Below, one piece after another: positions 1 to 6,225 of a stretch of DNA of 7,853 nucleotides. How positions within the stretch are numbered: the stretch's first letter is position 1; every line of letters begins with the position of its first letter. Source of the DNA: CAZDOD01 sp964506935 (GTDB lineage Bacteria > Desulfobacterota > Zymogenia > Zymogenales > Zymogenaceae); NCBI GenBank assembly GCA_964506935.1, contig CAZDOD010000133.1, positions 1 through 7,853 of the forward strand, in the 5' to 3' direction. A model generated the notes under the pieces. That model was not told the DNA's origin. It was given only the letters and a program-made list of their open reading frames with translations, and made no database searches. The translations under genes and the position numbers were made by a program.

Positions 1-180
1 CCTTTAGTCGAAAAGAGGATGAAAAAGAGCCAGATAAAAGAAAAGGTCGAAAGTAAAATAGAGGATATTAAAATAAGCTTGGGTATTTCCACCCTCGAAG
101 GTGAACAGTGCGTGGAAGATATAATAAATTTAGCCGATCTGGCGATGTATGCAAATAAGGATGCAGATAAGCCCAGTTGA
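1..180 (+). CDS. GGDEF-domain protein, C-terminal 59 residues (partial)
   Basis: The open frame enters from the left edge and stops with TGA at 178-180. The visible 59 residues match the end of a GGDEF (diguanylate cyclase) domain: a charged helix, then the beta strand SLGIS, then the helix DIINLADLAMYANKDAD. This corresponds to the family pattern 'S.GIA ... L...AD.ALY.AK..GRN'. The family makes cyclic di-GMP from two GTP, or binds GTP or c-di-GMP as a degenerate regulator. The GGDEF signature and any sensor domain lie outside the window, so activity cannot be judged. The usual ending AKxxGRN is changed to ANKDADKPS, and the protein stops directly after the domain, so GGDEF is its C-terminal module. 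ispG starts 39 bases downstream on the same strand and may be co-transcribed. Confidence 0.85.
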   Translation, partial: PLVEKRMKKSQIKEKVESKIEDIKISLGISTLEGEQCVEDIINLADLAMYANKDADKPS

Positions 181-219
181 ATCAAAAAAAGTGGGATTGA
201 TCTTATATAGAAAATCGAA

Positions 220-1314
220 ATGAATAGAAAAGAAAAAAGGGTAATAAACGTTGGTACGGTCAAGATCGGGGGGAAAAATCCCGTTGTTGTCCAATCCATG
301 ACGAAGGCCGATACAAGGGATATCGGGGCGACTCTCGCTCAGATTGAAAGGCTTTCTGGGGCGGGATGCGAGATAGTTCGAGTAGCCGTAAAAGACAAAG
401 AGGCGGTTTGGGCCTTGGTCGAGATAATAAAGAAAACGAAAACGCCGATCATTGCGGATATCCATTTTGATTTCAGGCTGGCGCTACTTGCGATCGAAGC
501 CGGTGCCTCTGGCATAAGGATAAATCCCGGAAATATCGGGGGTCTAAAAAAGATAAAAGAAATCGTCGATCGTGCCCGTGAGAGGGATGTGGCTATTAGG
601 ATCGGGGTGAATTCGGGTTCGATCGAAAAGGACATCCTTGAAAAATCCGGGGGGCCCACACCCAAAGCAATGGTTGAAAGTGCGATGAGGGCAGTTCAGA
701 TATTTGAGGAGCTCGGATATACAAACATTAAGCTCTCACTCAAGTCATCAAACGTGATCGATACCATAGATGCCTATAGGATGATCTCTGAGGTGACCGA
801 TTATCCACTTCATCTCGGAATAACCGAGGCCGGCACGATATTTCGGGGAGCGGTCAAATCCGCGGTCGGATTAGGAATTTTATTATTTGAGGGGATAGGT
901 GACACGATCAGGGTGAGCCTAACAGGAGACCCGGTATATGAGGTCATAGCCGCATATTCGATACTCTCTGCACTAGGCATCGGAGGCTGGGGGACACAAG
1001 TCATAGCATGTCCCACTTGTGGGAGGACTGAGGTCGATATCGTCTCTATCGCAGAGGAGGTCGAGAAAAGACTAATCGGGTATAATCTACCCATAACAGT
1101 AGCGGTTATGGGATGTGAGGTCAACGGCCCTGGTGAGGCGAAAGAGGCCGATATCGGAATATGCGGAGGCAAGGGGGGCTGTCTGCTGTTTAAAAATGGG
1201 AAGATAATCAGAAAGGTCAAAGAAGAAGAGATAGTAGACGCCCTTATGGAGGAGATCGAAAAGATAAGTGAAGAAAAGAGGGATTTCGCACATATAGATA
1301 ATTTTGTAAAATGA
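220..1314 (+). CDS. ispG: 4-hydroxy-3-methylbut-2-en-1-yl diphosphate synthase (flavodoxin/ferredoxin) IspG/GcpE
   Basis: IspG carries out the penultimate step of the MEP isoprenoid pathway in the cytosol. It reductively opens 2-C-methyl-D-erythritol 2,4-cyclodiphosphate to HMBPP using a [4Fe-4S] cluster. The 364 residues are close to the usual length of the short bacterial form, without the plant-type insert. The N-terminal TIM-barrel part shows VQSMTKADTRD (about 24-34), IADIHFD (78-84), RINPGNIG (100-107) and LHLGITEAG (197-205). The C-terminal cluster domain has ACPTCGRTE, giving Cys264 and Cys267, and GCEVNGPGE, giving Cys299 and Glu306. These are the four expected cluster ligands. An in-frame stop at 208-210 makes the ATG at 220 the first possible start. 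No clear Shine-Dalgarno lies within 15 bases before it. It sits 39 bases after the GGDEF gene and 41 bases before rsh, suggesting an operon. I see nothing missing from the enzyme. Confidence 0.97.
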   Translation: MNRKEKRVINVGTVKIGGKNPVVVQSMTKADTRDIGATLAQIERLSGAGCEIVRVAVKDKEAVWALVEIIKKTKTPIIADIHFDFRLALLAIEAGASGIRINPGNIGGLKKIKEIVDRARERDVAIRIGVNSGSIEKDILEKSGGPTPKAMVESAMRAVQIFEELGYTNIKLSLKSSNVIDTIDAYRMISEVTDYPLHLGITEAGTIFRGAVKSAVGLGILLFEGIGDTIRVSLTGDPVYEVIAAYSILSALGIGGWGTQVIACPTCGRTEVDIVSIAEEVEKRLIGYNLPITVAVMGCEVNGPGEAKEADIGICGGKGGCLLFKNGKIIRKVKEEEIVDALMEEIEKISEEKRDFAHIDNFVK

Positions 1315-1355
1315 TGCGGTCCAGATATTACCTTCCTTCTAAATAACTATTTTTA

Positions 1356-3506
1356 ATGATACGTTTAAACGACATCCTGGACAAGGTCCAGGCCTATCTC
1401 CCTGATTCAGACTTGGATATAATACGCCGAGCCTATGTCTTTTCAGCAAAGGTTCATCAGGGGCAACTTCGATTATCCGGCGAGCCATATCTCACCCATC
1501 CGCTGGAGGTCGCATCAATCCTTGCAGACCTCAACATGGATATACCCACGGTTTCAACAGGTCTACTCCACGATACGGTGGAGGATACTTTCACGACTCT
1601 CGAAAACATAAGGGAGCTTTTCGGAGACGAGGTCACAACGCTTGTTGACGGTGTTACAAAGATCAGCAGGATGAGCTTCTCTACCCATCAGGAGCGACAG
1701 GCAGAGAACGTCAGAAAGATGATCATCGCAATGGCGAAGGACATCAGGGTTATCCTCGTAAAACTCACCGACAGGCTCCACAATATGAGGACGATAGAAT
1801 ATCATCCGCGCGAAAAACAGGAGGAGATCGCTCAGGAGACGATGGAAATCTATGCACCACTTGCGAACCGTCTTGGAGTAGGATGGATAAAAAACGAGCT
1901 TGAGGACTTGGCCTTTATGACTTTGATGCCGAATGTCTATGAAAATATTTCAAAAAAGCTCGATCTAAAGAGGAGGGAGCTGAAAAAATATTCCGATGAA
2001 GTGATCAATTTTATCGGTGGGGAGTTAGAAAAGAATGGTATAGACGCCCGCCTCCAGAGCAGGATTAAACACGTATACGGCATCTATTCAAAGATGAGGG
2101 ATCAGAAGATAGAATTTGATGAGGTATATGATATTATCGCATTCAGGGTGATTGTCAAGACACTCAAGGATTGTTACGGTTCTTTGGGCACCCTCCACTC
2201 CCTCTGGAAACCCGTTCCCGGTCGTTTCAAAGACTATGTGGCCATGCCAAAGCCGAATATGTATCAAAGTCTTCATACTACGGTAATAGGGCCCCGAGGC
2301 GAACGGATAGAGATTCAGATCCGTACCGAAGAGATGCACAGGATTGCGCAGAAAGGGATAGCGGGCCACTGGCGCTACAAGGAGGGAACAAAAGACATCA
2401 AGAAAGAGGACGAGAAGAGATACGAATGGCTCCAGAGGCTTATCGAGTGGCAGAACGACCTGAAAGACCCGACCGAGTTTCTAAAGACAATAAAGATGGA
2501 TCTCTTCCCGGAAGAGGTATATGTATTCACACCGAAAGGTGATGTGAAGGCCTTTCGCAAGGGTGCAACTCCAATAGACTTCGCATATAACATCCATTCC
2601 GACATTGGAAATACCTGCGTCGGGGCCAAGGTCAACGGTAAGATAGTTCCTCTGAAATATCAATTGATAAACGGCGATACAATCGAAATTCTTACAAAGT
2701 CAAAACAGAAGCCCAGCAAGGACTGGCTCCGATATGTTGTTACCTCAAAGGCGAAGCAGAGGATTAAACACTGGCTTATCGAGGAACAGAAGGAGAGGAG
2801 CATAAGTCTCGGAAAAGAGATACTCGAAAAGGAGTTCAAGAAATACGCCCTAAATTTTCAGAAGCTGCTCCGCTCCAAAAAGATGAAAGAGGCTACTGAA
2901 AGCCTAAAGACAAAAAATATCAACGATCTCCTCTCAAGGATCGCCAATGCACAGATAACTACAACGCAGGTTTTAGAGTTTTTCGTTCCCAAAGAAAAAA
3001 TAGAAGAATCAAGGAGGGTCAAAAAAACACCGGAAGTCAAGAGGAAGAAAGATAAAGTCCCTATAAAGAAGACCGGAGTATTAGTCAGGGGTGAGGGAGA
3101 CGTGATGATTCGATACGCCAAGTGCTGCAATCCCGTCCCCGGTGACGAGATAATAGGATTTATAAGTAGAGGTAGGGGTGTAATAATCCACAAGTCGGAC
3201 TGTTCCAATATACTCGATTTTCCCGAAACACTCATCATAGAAGTAGAATGGGATGTAAAAGAGAAGAGTATCTATAGCACAAAGATAGCGGTGTTGTGCT
3301 CAGACAGAAAGGGTGTCTTGGCGTCGATCACCACAGCCATATCGAATGCAGAGGCGAATATATCAGGTGCAAGGATTTCTACAACGGAAGACCAAAAGGC
3401 GATGTGTGAGTTTGAGTTGGAGATTAATGATCTTGAACACCTGAAGAAGGTGATGAGGTCAATTGAAAGCACGCGGGATGTGATCAGTGTTGAGAGGATA
3501 AGGTGA
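1356..3506 (+). CDS. rsh: Bifunctional (p)ppGpp synthetase/hydrolase, RelA/SpoT homologue (RSH)
   Basis: This cytosolic stringent-response enzyme makes (p)ppGpp from ATP and GTP/GDP and degrades it again. The 716 residues carry the full long-RSH architecture. The HD hydrolase has His48, the HDTVED motif (His72, Asp73) and DRLHN (Asp139, Asn143), so hydrolysis looks intact. The synthetase (about 235-345) has PGRFKDYVAMPK, with the RxKD form typical of bifunctional Rel enzymes rather than the acidic ExDD form of E. coli RelA, and EIQIRT (Glu319). The TGS domain covers about 387-448. The zinc-finger/conserved-cysteine domain has YAKCCNPVPGD (Cys590, Cys591), His612 and Cys616. A C-terminal ACT domain covers about 640-716. 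All residues needed for both activities are present. An in-frame stop at 1344-1346 fixes the ATG at 1356 as the first start. The preceding bases are pyrimidine-rich with no Shine-Dalgarno, so translation may depend on ispG upstream. The symbol rel or spoT would serve equally well. Confidence 0.96.
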   Translation: MIRLNDILDKVQAYLPDSDLDIIRRAYVFSAKVHQGQLRLSGEPYLTHPLEVASILADLNMDIPTVSTGLLHDTVEDTFTTLENIRELFGDEVTTLVDGVTKISRMSFSTHQERQAENVRKMIIAMAKDIRVILVKLTDRLHNMRTIEYHPREKQEEIAQETMEIYAPLANRLGVGWIKNELEDLAFMTLMPNVYENISKKLDLKRRELKKYSDEVINFIGGELEKNGIDARLQSRIKHVYGIYSKMRDQKIEFDEVYDIIAFRVIVKTLKDCYGSLGTLHSLWKPVPGRFKDYVAMPKPNMYQSLHTTVIGPRGERIEIQIRTEEMHRIAQKGIAGHWRYKEGTKDIKKEDEKRYEWLQRLIEWQNDLKDPTEFLKTIKMDLFPEEVYVFTPKGDVKAFRKGATPIDFAYNIHSDIGNTCVGAKVNGKIVPLKYQLINGDTIEILTKSKQKPSKDWLRYVVTSKAKQRIKHWLIEEQKERSISLGKEILEKEFKKYALNFQKLLRSKKMKEATESLKTKNINDLLSRIANAQITTTQVLEFFVPKEKIEESRRVKKTPEVKRKKDKVPIKKTGVLVRGEGDVMIRYAKCCNPVPGDEIIGFISRGRGVIIHKSDCSNILDFPETLIIEVEWDVKEKSIYSTKIAVLCSDRKGVLASITTAISNAEANISGARISTTEDQKAMCEFELEINDLEHLKKVMRSIESTRDVISVERIR

Positions 3507-3640
3507 GAAATTAGTGCCTCATAGGTTACAGGTTCTATAAAAAGGTTGGTTTTGATTGGTCGGCTTCATAGATGTAGATATCGCGAAAATCAAATCAAAA
3601 AAAGGTGGGGTAAAAAGTAGGTTTCATTATAAAGGGCGGT

Positions 3641-3668
3641 ATAATCCGAAAGCTCTTTCGGAGATTAT
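3641..3668 (-). terminator. Hairpin abutting the rpmB stop codon, possible terminator
   Basis: The arms CCGAAAG (3646-3652) and CTTTCGG (3655-3661) pair perfectly around two bases. The flanks ATAAT (3641-3645) and ATTAT (3664-3668) extend the stem after a two-base bulge. The hairpin runs into the first base of the rpmB stop codon. Read on the minus strand, it is followed by a mixed sequence rather than an uninterrupted U tract, so it is not a textbook intrinsic terminator. It could instead protect the 3' end or act in both directions between the convergent rsh and rpmB genes. Confidence 0.5.
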
Positions 3669-3856
3669 TATGCCTTGACTACTTTTCCCGAGCGGAGACA
3701 GCGGGTGCAGACGCTGACCCTGACGTTCCTATTTTCAATTTTTGCGCGCATTTTATGGATGTTTGGATACCATCTGCGTTTGGTCTTGTTATGGGCGTGG
3801 CTCACGTTGTTTCCAACCATGGGGCCTTTCCCGCAGATATCACATACACGACTCAT
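3668..3856 (-). CDS. rpmB: 50S ribosomal protein L28
   Basis: L28 is a small protein of the large ribosomal subunit. The 62 residues match the compact bacterial form: MSRVCDICGKGP at the start, the NNVSHAHNKTKRRWYPN core (about 16-32) and a C-terminal VRVSVCTRCLRSGKV. Two CxxC pairs (Cys5/Cys8 and Cys50/Cys53) show the zinc-binding C+ variant, unlike the cysteine-free E. coli form. The start is supported by GGAG on the minus strand (complement of 3867-3870), 10 bases before the ATG. The gene is transcribed alone, divergent from rsmI, with a promoter 33-61 bases upstream of the start codon. As in many bacteria it is not next to rpmG here. Confidence 0.97.
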   Translation of the reverse strand: MSRVCDICGKGPMVGNNVSHAHNKTKRRWYPNIHKMRAKIENRNVRVSVCTRCLRSGKVVKA

Positions 3857-3862
3857 ATTTTT

Positions 3863-3891
3863 TTGTCTCCATTAGATAAGAATTTTAAATT
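3863..3891 (+). promoter_or_regulatory. Weak candidate sigma-70 promoter for rsmI
   Basis: TTGTCT (3863-3868) and TAAATT (3886-3891) are separated by exactly 17 bases. Each matches its consensus hexamer at four of six positions. The predicted start would lie about 28 bases before the rsmI ATG. The region is very AT-rich, so chance matches are likely; the position between divergent genes is the main support. Confidence 0.35.
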
Positions 3892-3893
3892 CT
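3879..3893. repeat. 15-base perfect palindrome between divergent rpmB and rsmI
   Basis: AGAATTT and AAATTCT form a perfect inverted repeat around a single T. It overlaps the predicted -10 boxes of both divergent promoters, which is where an operator would sit. No regulator is known for it. It could also be a chance product of AT-rich sequence, because the arms contain only A and T apart from one G-C pair. Confidence 0.45.
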
Positions 3894-3917
3894 ACCAGTA
3901 AAAAATTCAAAAATCAA
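3889..3917 (-). promoter_or_regulatory. Sigma-70-type promoter for rpmB
   Basis: On the minus strand TTGATT (complement of 3912-3917) and TAGAAT (complement of 3889-3894) are separated by exactly 17 bases. The -10 box matches TATAAT at five of six positions and is preceded by TGG, giving an extended -10 (TGn). The predicted start is about 27 bases before the rpmB ATG, leaving room for the GGAG ribosome binding site. This is a stronger match than the rsmI promoter that faces it. Confidence 0.65.
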
Positions 3918-3925
3918 GAAAATAT

Positions 3926-4845
3926 ATGAAAAATTTTAAAAATAATGGGTGTCTTTATGTCGTTTCAACGCCGATTGGGAATCTCAAGGACATAACCATC
4001 AGGGCTATCGAGACCCTCAAATATGTCGATATAGTCTGTGCCGAGGATATGAAGACTACGAAGAAACTCCTCTCGGCATATGGAATACGTTCTGAGATTA
4101 TAAGTTATCGGGAGGAAAACAAAAAGAGGGCGTCTATTAAAATTATCAAAGAGTTAAATCGGGGTAAAAATGTCGCACTGACCTCGGAAGCCGGGACACC
4201 ACTGATGTCTGACCCCGGAGATCTGCTTATTTTGTCATGTGTGGAAGAGGGTATAAGGGTCATTCCTATTCCGGGAGCATCGTCGATTTTGGCCGCACTG
4301 ACCGTATCGGGGCTTGATACGTCTCAGTTTGTATTCTTAGGCTTTATCGCAAGGAAGGGGAAAAAGAGGAGGGAANNNNNNNNNNTCTTTTTTTTTTTTT
4401 CTTATTTAGCCCATGTTGGTGAAAAACTTGGCGGATTGTTTTTTTCTCTCAAAAAAAAAAAAAAAAAACGACTGTGATATTTGAGTCCCCTCTGAGGGTT
4501 ATTAACACATTCTCCGAGATATTAAAATATGTAGGAGACAGAGATGTCGCACTCTGCAGGGAACTGACAAAGATACACGAGGAGATAATTAGGGGAAAAG
4601 TATCGGATGTATTAAGTGAGATAGAAAATAGGGGGGTAATAAAGGGTGAGGTTATTATAGTCCTTTCTGGGGGAGAGAAAAAAAAAGATGAAAGTTTGGA
4701 TAGCGAGGCCTTAAGGAAAGAGGTCCTTAAAGCCGTGCGTGAAAATCCCAACGCGGGCTCTAAGGAGCTAGCAGGGATTTTGTCTAAGGACCTTGGTATT
4801 TCAAAGAGGGTAGCCTACAAAGAGATCTTGGAGATTAAGAAATAA
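3926..4845 (+). CDS. rsmI: 16S rRNA (cytidine(1402)-2'-O)-methyltransferase RsmI, interrupted by an assembly gap
   Basis: RsmI methylates the ribose of C1402 in the decoding centre of 16S rRNA using SAM. The N-terminal 150 residues (3926-4375) are clear: YVVSTPIGNLKDIT (about 11-24), CAEDMKTTKKLL, SEAGTPLMSDPG (87-98) and VIPIPGASS. The C-terminal 124 residues (4471-4842) resume with TVIFESPLRV, then CRELTKIHEE, KGEVIIVLSG and a helical tail, stopping at 4843-4845. Between them lie 10 N and a stretch with 13 T and 18 A in a row. The two halves are in different frames. The family needs only about 10-15 residues there, which would give about 285 in all, the normal length. I therefore read one intact gene damaged in assembly, not a true pseudogene. 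No clear Shine-Dalgarno precedes the ATG, which is the only early start in frame. It is divergent from rpmB. Confidence 0.9.
4376..4385. other. Assembly gap (10 N) inside rsmI
   Basis: Ten undetermined bases follow directly after the codon for Glu150 of RsmI. A round-number run of N is how scaffolders mark a join of uncertain size, so the true length and reading frame across this point are unknown. Confidence 0.98.
4386..4470. other. Homopolymer-rich, probably corrupted segment inside rsmI
   Basis: The segment holds 13 T (4388-4400), 7 T (4439-4445) and 18 A (4451-4468), unlike anything else in the window. It lies directly beside the N run and within a conserved gene. Frame three of the central part (4413-4439) reads MLVKNLADC, which would fit the helix expected in RsmI between the RRE and TVIFES segments. 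This suggests a real coding island flanked by miscalled homopolymers. The last real bases are probably AAAACGACT, read K-T-T. Confidence 0.7.
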
Positions 4846-4961
4846 AATGTTTTGGATTTAAGTTTAAAGAACGTGTATTGAGTTACGCAATTAATTTGAA
4901 TATCAATTTTTTAATATATTTTTTCCATTTTAAGTAAAATCGTGCCTATAATAAAGGCTCC

Positions 4962-5510
4962 CTATTCATCCTTTTCTTCTTTTTCTTTTTTCTTCCTTCG
5001 CTTCTCTTCCATCTCCATAGTATCCGTGAATTTTCCGAAGATGGCCTTGTACATCTTCTTGTCAGGTTTAATCACTTTTCTGACACCCTCCTCATAACCG
5101 ATGCTAGTGTAGTATATTGCCCTGTCGAAGAAGAGGACGACACGGTTGTTGAGTTCCAGAGATTGGTATAGCTCGAAGGCGGTAGAGAGTTGTCCGTCTG
5201 AAAGGATATGTAGCCATAGATGACGTTTGAGCAGGACCAGTGCGCTTATCACCTCATGAAGGGCGAAGCCTTCATTAAATCTCTCCTCACCCAATTTCAT
5301 GTAGTAGTTCCTTATTTCGTCCTTGCTTGTCTCTCTCGATATCCAGTGGCTCAACTGACTGTAAACGAGATGGGCACGTTTATACAATTTTTCTTCGGGG
5401 AAAAAATGATATGTGGGTGTGGAAGGATTTTCCCTGACCTCTTCGATCCAATGTTTGGTTAAGACATCAGCGTTATTTTCTATAAGATTCACCAGCTTTT
5501 CTGATATCAT
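4962..5510 (-). CDS. Stand-alone RsbRD_N-like helical protein
   Basis: The 182 residues look almost wholly alpha-helical. They resemble the RsbT co-antagonist RsbRD N-terminal domain (RsbRD_N): an early HWIEEVRENPSTPTY stretch (20-34, Trp21), a middle helix pair, and GFALHEVISALVLLKRHLW (81-99) with the family's G-x-x-L-x-E-V pattern. In the family this domain senses signals ahead of a STAS or histidine kinase output. Here no output domain follows, only a highly charged Lys/Glu tail (about 166-182). No signal peptide or membrane segment is visible, so it should be cytosolic. On the minus strand AGGGGGG (complement of 5515-5521) lies four bases before the ATG and supports this start. A good promoter lies in the 64 bases before it, so it can be expressed apart from the upstream operon. 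Function is unknown; the family assignment is from memory of the pattern. Confidence 0.75.
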   Translation of the reverse strand: MISEKLVNLIENNADVLTKHWIEEVRENPSTPTYHFFPEEKLYKRAHLVYSQLSHWISRETSKDEIRNYYMKLGEERFNEGFALHEVISALVLLKRHLWLHILSDGQLSTAFELYQSLELNNRVVLFFDRAIYYTSIGYEEGVRKVIKPDKKMYKAIFGKFTDTMEMEEKRRKKKEKEEKDE

Positions 5511-5541
5511 AAAGCCCCCCTAAAATTTTCTAATAAATACC

Positions 5542-5570
5542 AAGTTATCATCAGGTTTTTTTCTTGTCAA
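5542..5570 (-). promoter_or_regulatory. Sigma-70-type promoter for the RsbRD_N-like gene
   Basis: On the minus strand a perfect TTGACA (complement of 5565-5570) is followed after exactly 17 bases by TAACTT (complement of 5542-5547). TGA directly before the -10 box gives an extended -10. Transcription would start about 25 bases before the ATG at 5510, just upstream of the AGGGGGG ribosome binding site. The promoter begins five bases after the stop codon of the lipoprotein gene, with no terminator between them. Confidence 0.7.
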
Positions 5571-5574
5571 TACT

Positions 5575-6225
5575 TTATTTTTCCTCGAATTCATACGGGA
5601 TCGTAAAACAGGTTCCCCCCATATAAATATTCTCGAGCAAGACAACAATTTTCCTCGTACCTTTTGGAATCGAGGGAAATATCAAGAGGCCCTCAATGCT
5701 GCTTCCGGCCTCTATCTCGAGGTCTGTGTCGTACATCGATTTTTTAAATGTTGAGGCATCCGCATCGTCGGTAAACCGTTTAAAGCTTATCAGTACCTCT
5801 GTGTAATCCAATGAGCCCCTGAAATAACTCCCCCCGACGTAGATGCTCGCCCTTCTCGGATTGAAGCGTATGACGTTTTCGGAGCCGTTTGAGAATGTGA
5901 GGTGGAAAAGCGTGAAGGCGTCCCTCATCTCCGGTGCCTCCAAAAAAGGATTCTTGAGATCGTGCTTCAAGAAGAATAGATCAATATCAGTGCTGTCCAT
6001 AAATCTTATCTTTATTTGGGCGTTTGAATCTGAATATTGTATGGTGTTTCCGTCGAAGGAAAAACCCTTGGGGATGGTTTTTTCATTAAACCTCGGGATG
6101 AACTTGGCGGGCCTCGTCTCATTGAGGTAGTCGGCGCATCCTCCGAGGAGAAACAGTATCACAGATGTGATGAGAATTTTTTTTGCTGGCAAACTCAATT
6201 TACAAAATTTAGTTCGGTTTTGCAT
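5575..6225 (-). CDS. Predicted lipoprotein of unknown function
   Basis: The 216 residues begin with a lipoprotein signal: a basic n-region (1-16), the hydrophobic stretch ILITSVILFLLGG and a lipobox LLGGC with the modified Cys30. The residues after it are A-D-Y; alanine at +2 would direct it to the outer membrane under the E. coli Lol rule, with the caveat that the rule varies between phyla. The mature part is rich in short beta strands (IRFNPRRASIYVGG, EVLISFKRF, IVVLLENIY). A segment EGLLIFPSIPKGTRK recalls Ig-like extracellular domains of the DUF4352 kind, but I do not recognise a family. The start overlaps the end of amrS by 31 bases. The ATG at 6225 is backed by AGGTG at a proper distance, whereas the TTG codons further in have none. 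The role is unknown; being last but one in the operon suggests co-expression with amrS. Confidence 0.8.
   Translation of the reverse strand: MQNRTKFCKLSLPAKKILITSVILFLLGGCADYLNETRPAKFIPRFNEKTIPKGFSFDGNTIQYSDSNAQIKIRFMDSTDIDLFFLKHDLKNPFLEAPEMRDAFTLFHLTFSNGSENVIRFNPRRASIYVGGSYFRGSLDYTEVLISFKRFTDDADASTFKKSMYDTDLEIEAGSSIEGLLIFPSIPKGTRKIVVLLENIYMGGTCFTIPYEFEEK

Noticed and set aside
810..1220. 136-residue open frame on the minus strand inside ispG
   Set aside because: It is antisense to a clearly conserved coding region, has no ribosome binding site or recognisable domain, and is a frame shadow.
2171..2542. 123-residue open frame on the plus strand inside rsh
   Set aside because: It overlaps the synthetase domain in another frame and has an Arg/Pro-rich composition typical of shadow frames.
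3507..3640. Possible tRNA or small RNA in the rsh-rpmB gap
   Set aside because: GGTTCTAT at first recalls a T-arm, but no acceptor or anticodon stem can be paired around it. TTTTGATT and AATCAAAA (3550-3557, 3593-3600) are complementary but 35 bases apart and AT-only apart from one pair.
3617..3645. Perfect TATAAT at 3640-3645 on the plus strand as a promoter
   Set aside because: The bases at the -35 distance (GTAGGT) do not fit, and it would transcribe antisense into rpmB. The TATAAT is part of the hairpin stem.
3675..3875. 66-residue hydrophobic frame antisense to rpmB
   Set aside because: It is the complement of the basic L28 protein; lysine codons read backwards give Phe/Leu, which creates a false membrane-like protein.
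4386..4470. Long T and A runs as a phase-variation switch in rsmI
   Set aside because: The runs sit beside a scaffold gap in a housekeeping methyltransferase, with no other slippage tracts of this size in the window. Assembly error explains all the observations more simply.
4846..4961. Terminator between convergent rsmI and the RsbRD_N-like gene
   Set aside because: Only four-base stems (such as GCCT/AGGC, minus strand, near 4945-4959) and AT-only pairings are found; none is strong enough to call.
4969..4999. 31-base pure pyrimidine tract as a special DNA structure
   Set aside because: It encodes the Lys/Glu tail of the minus-strand protein and is explained by AAG, AAA, GAA and GAG codons. 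It has no mirror symmetry of note.
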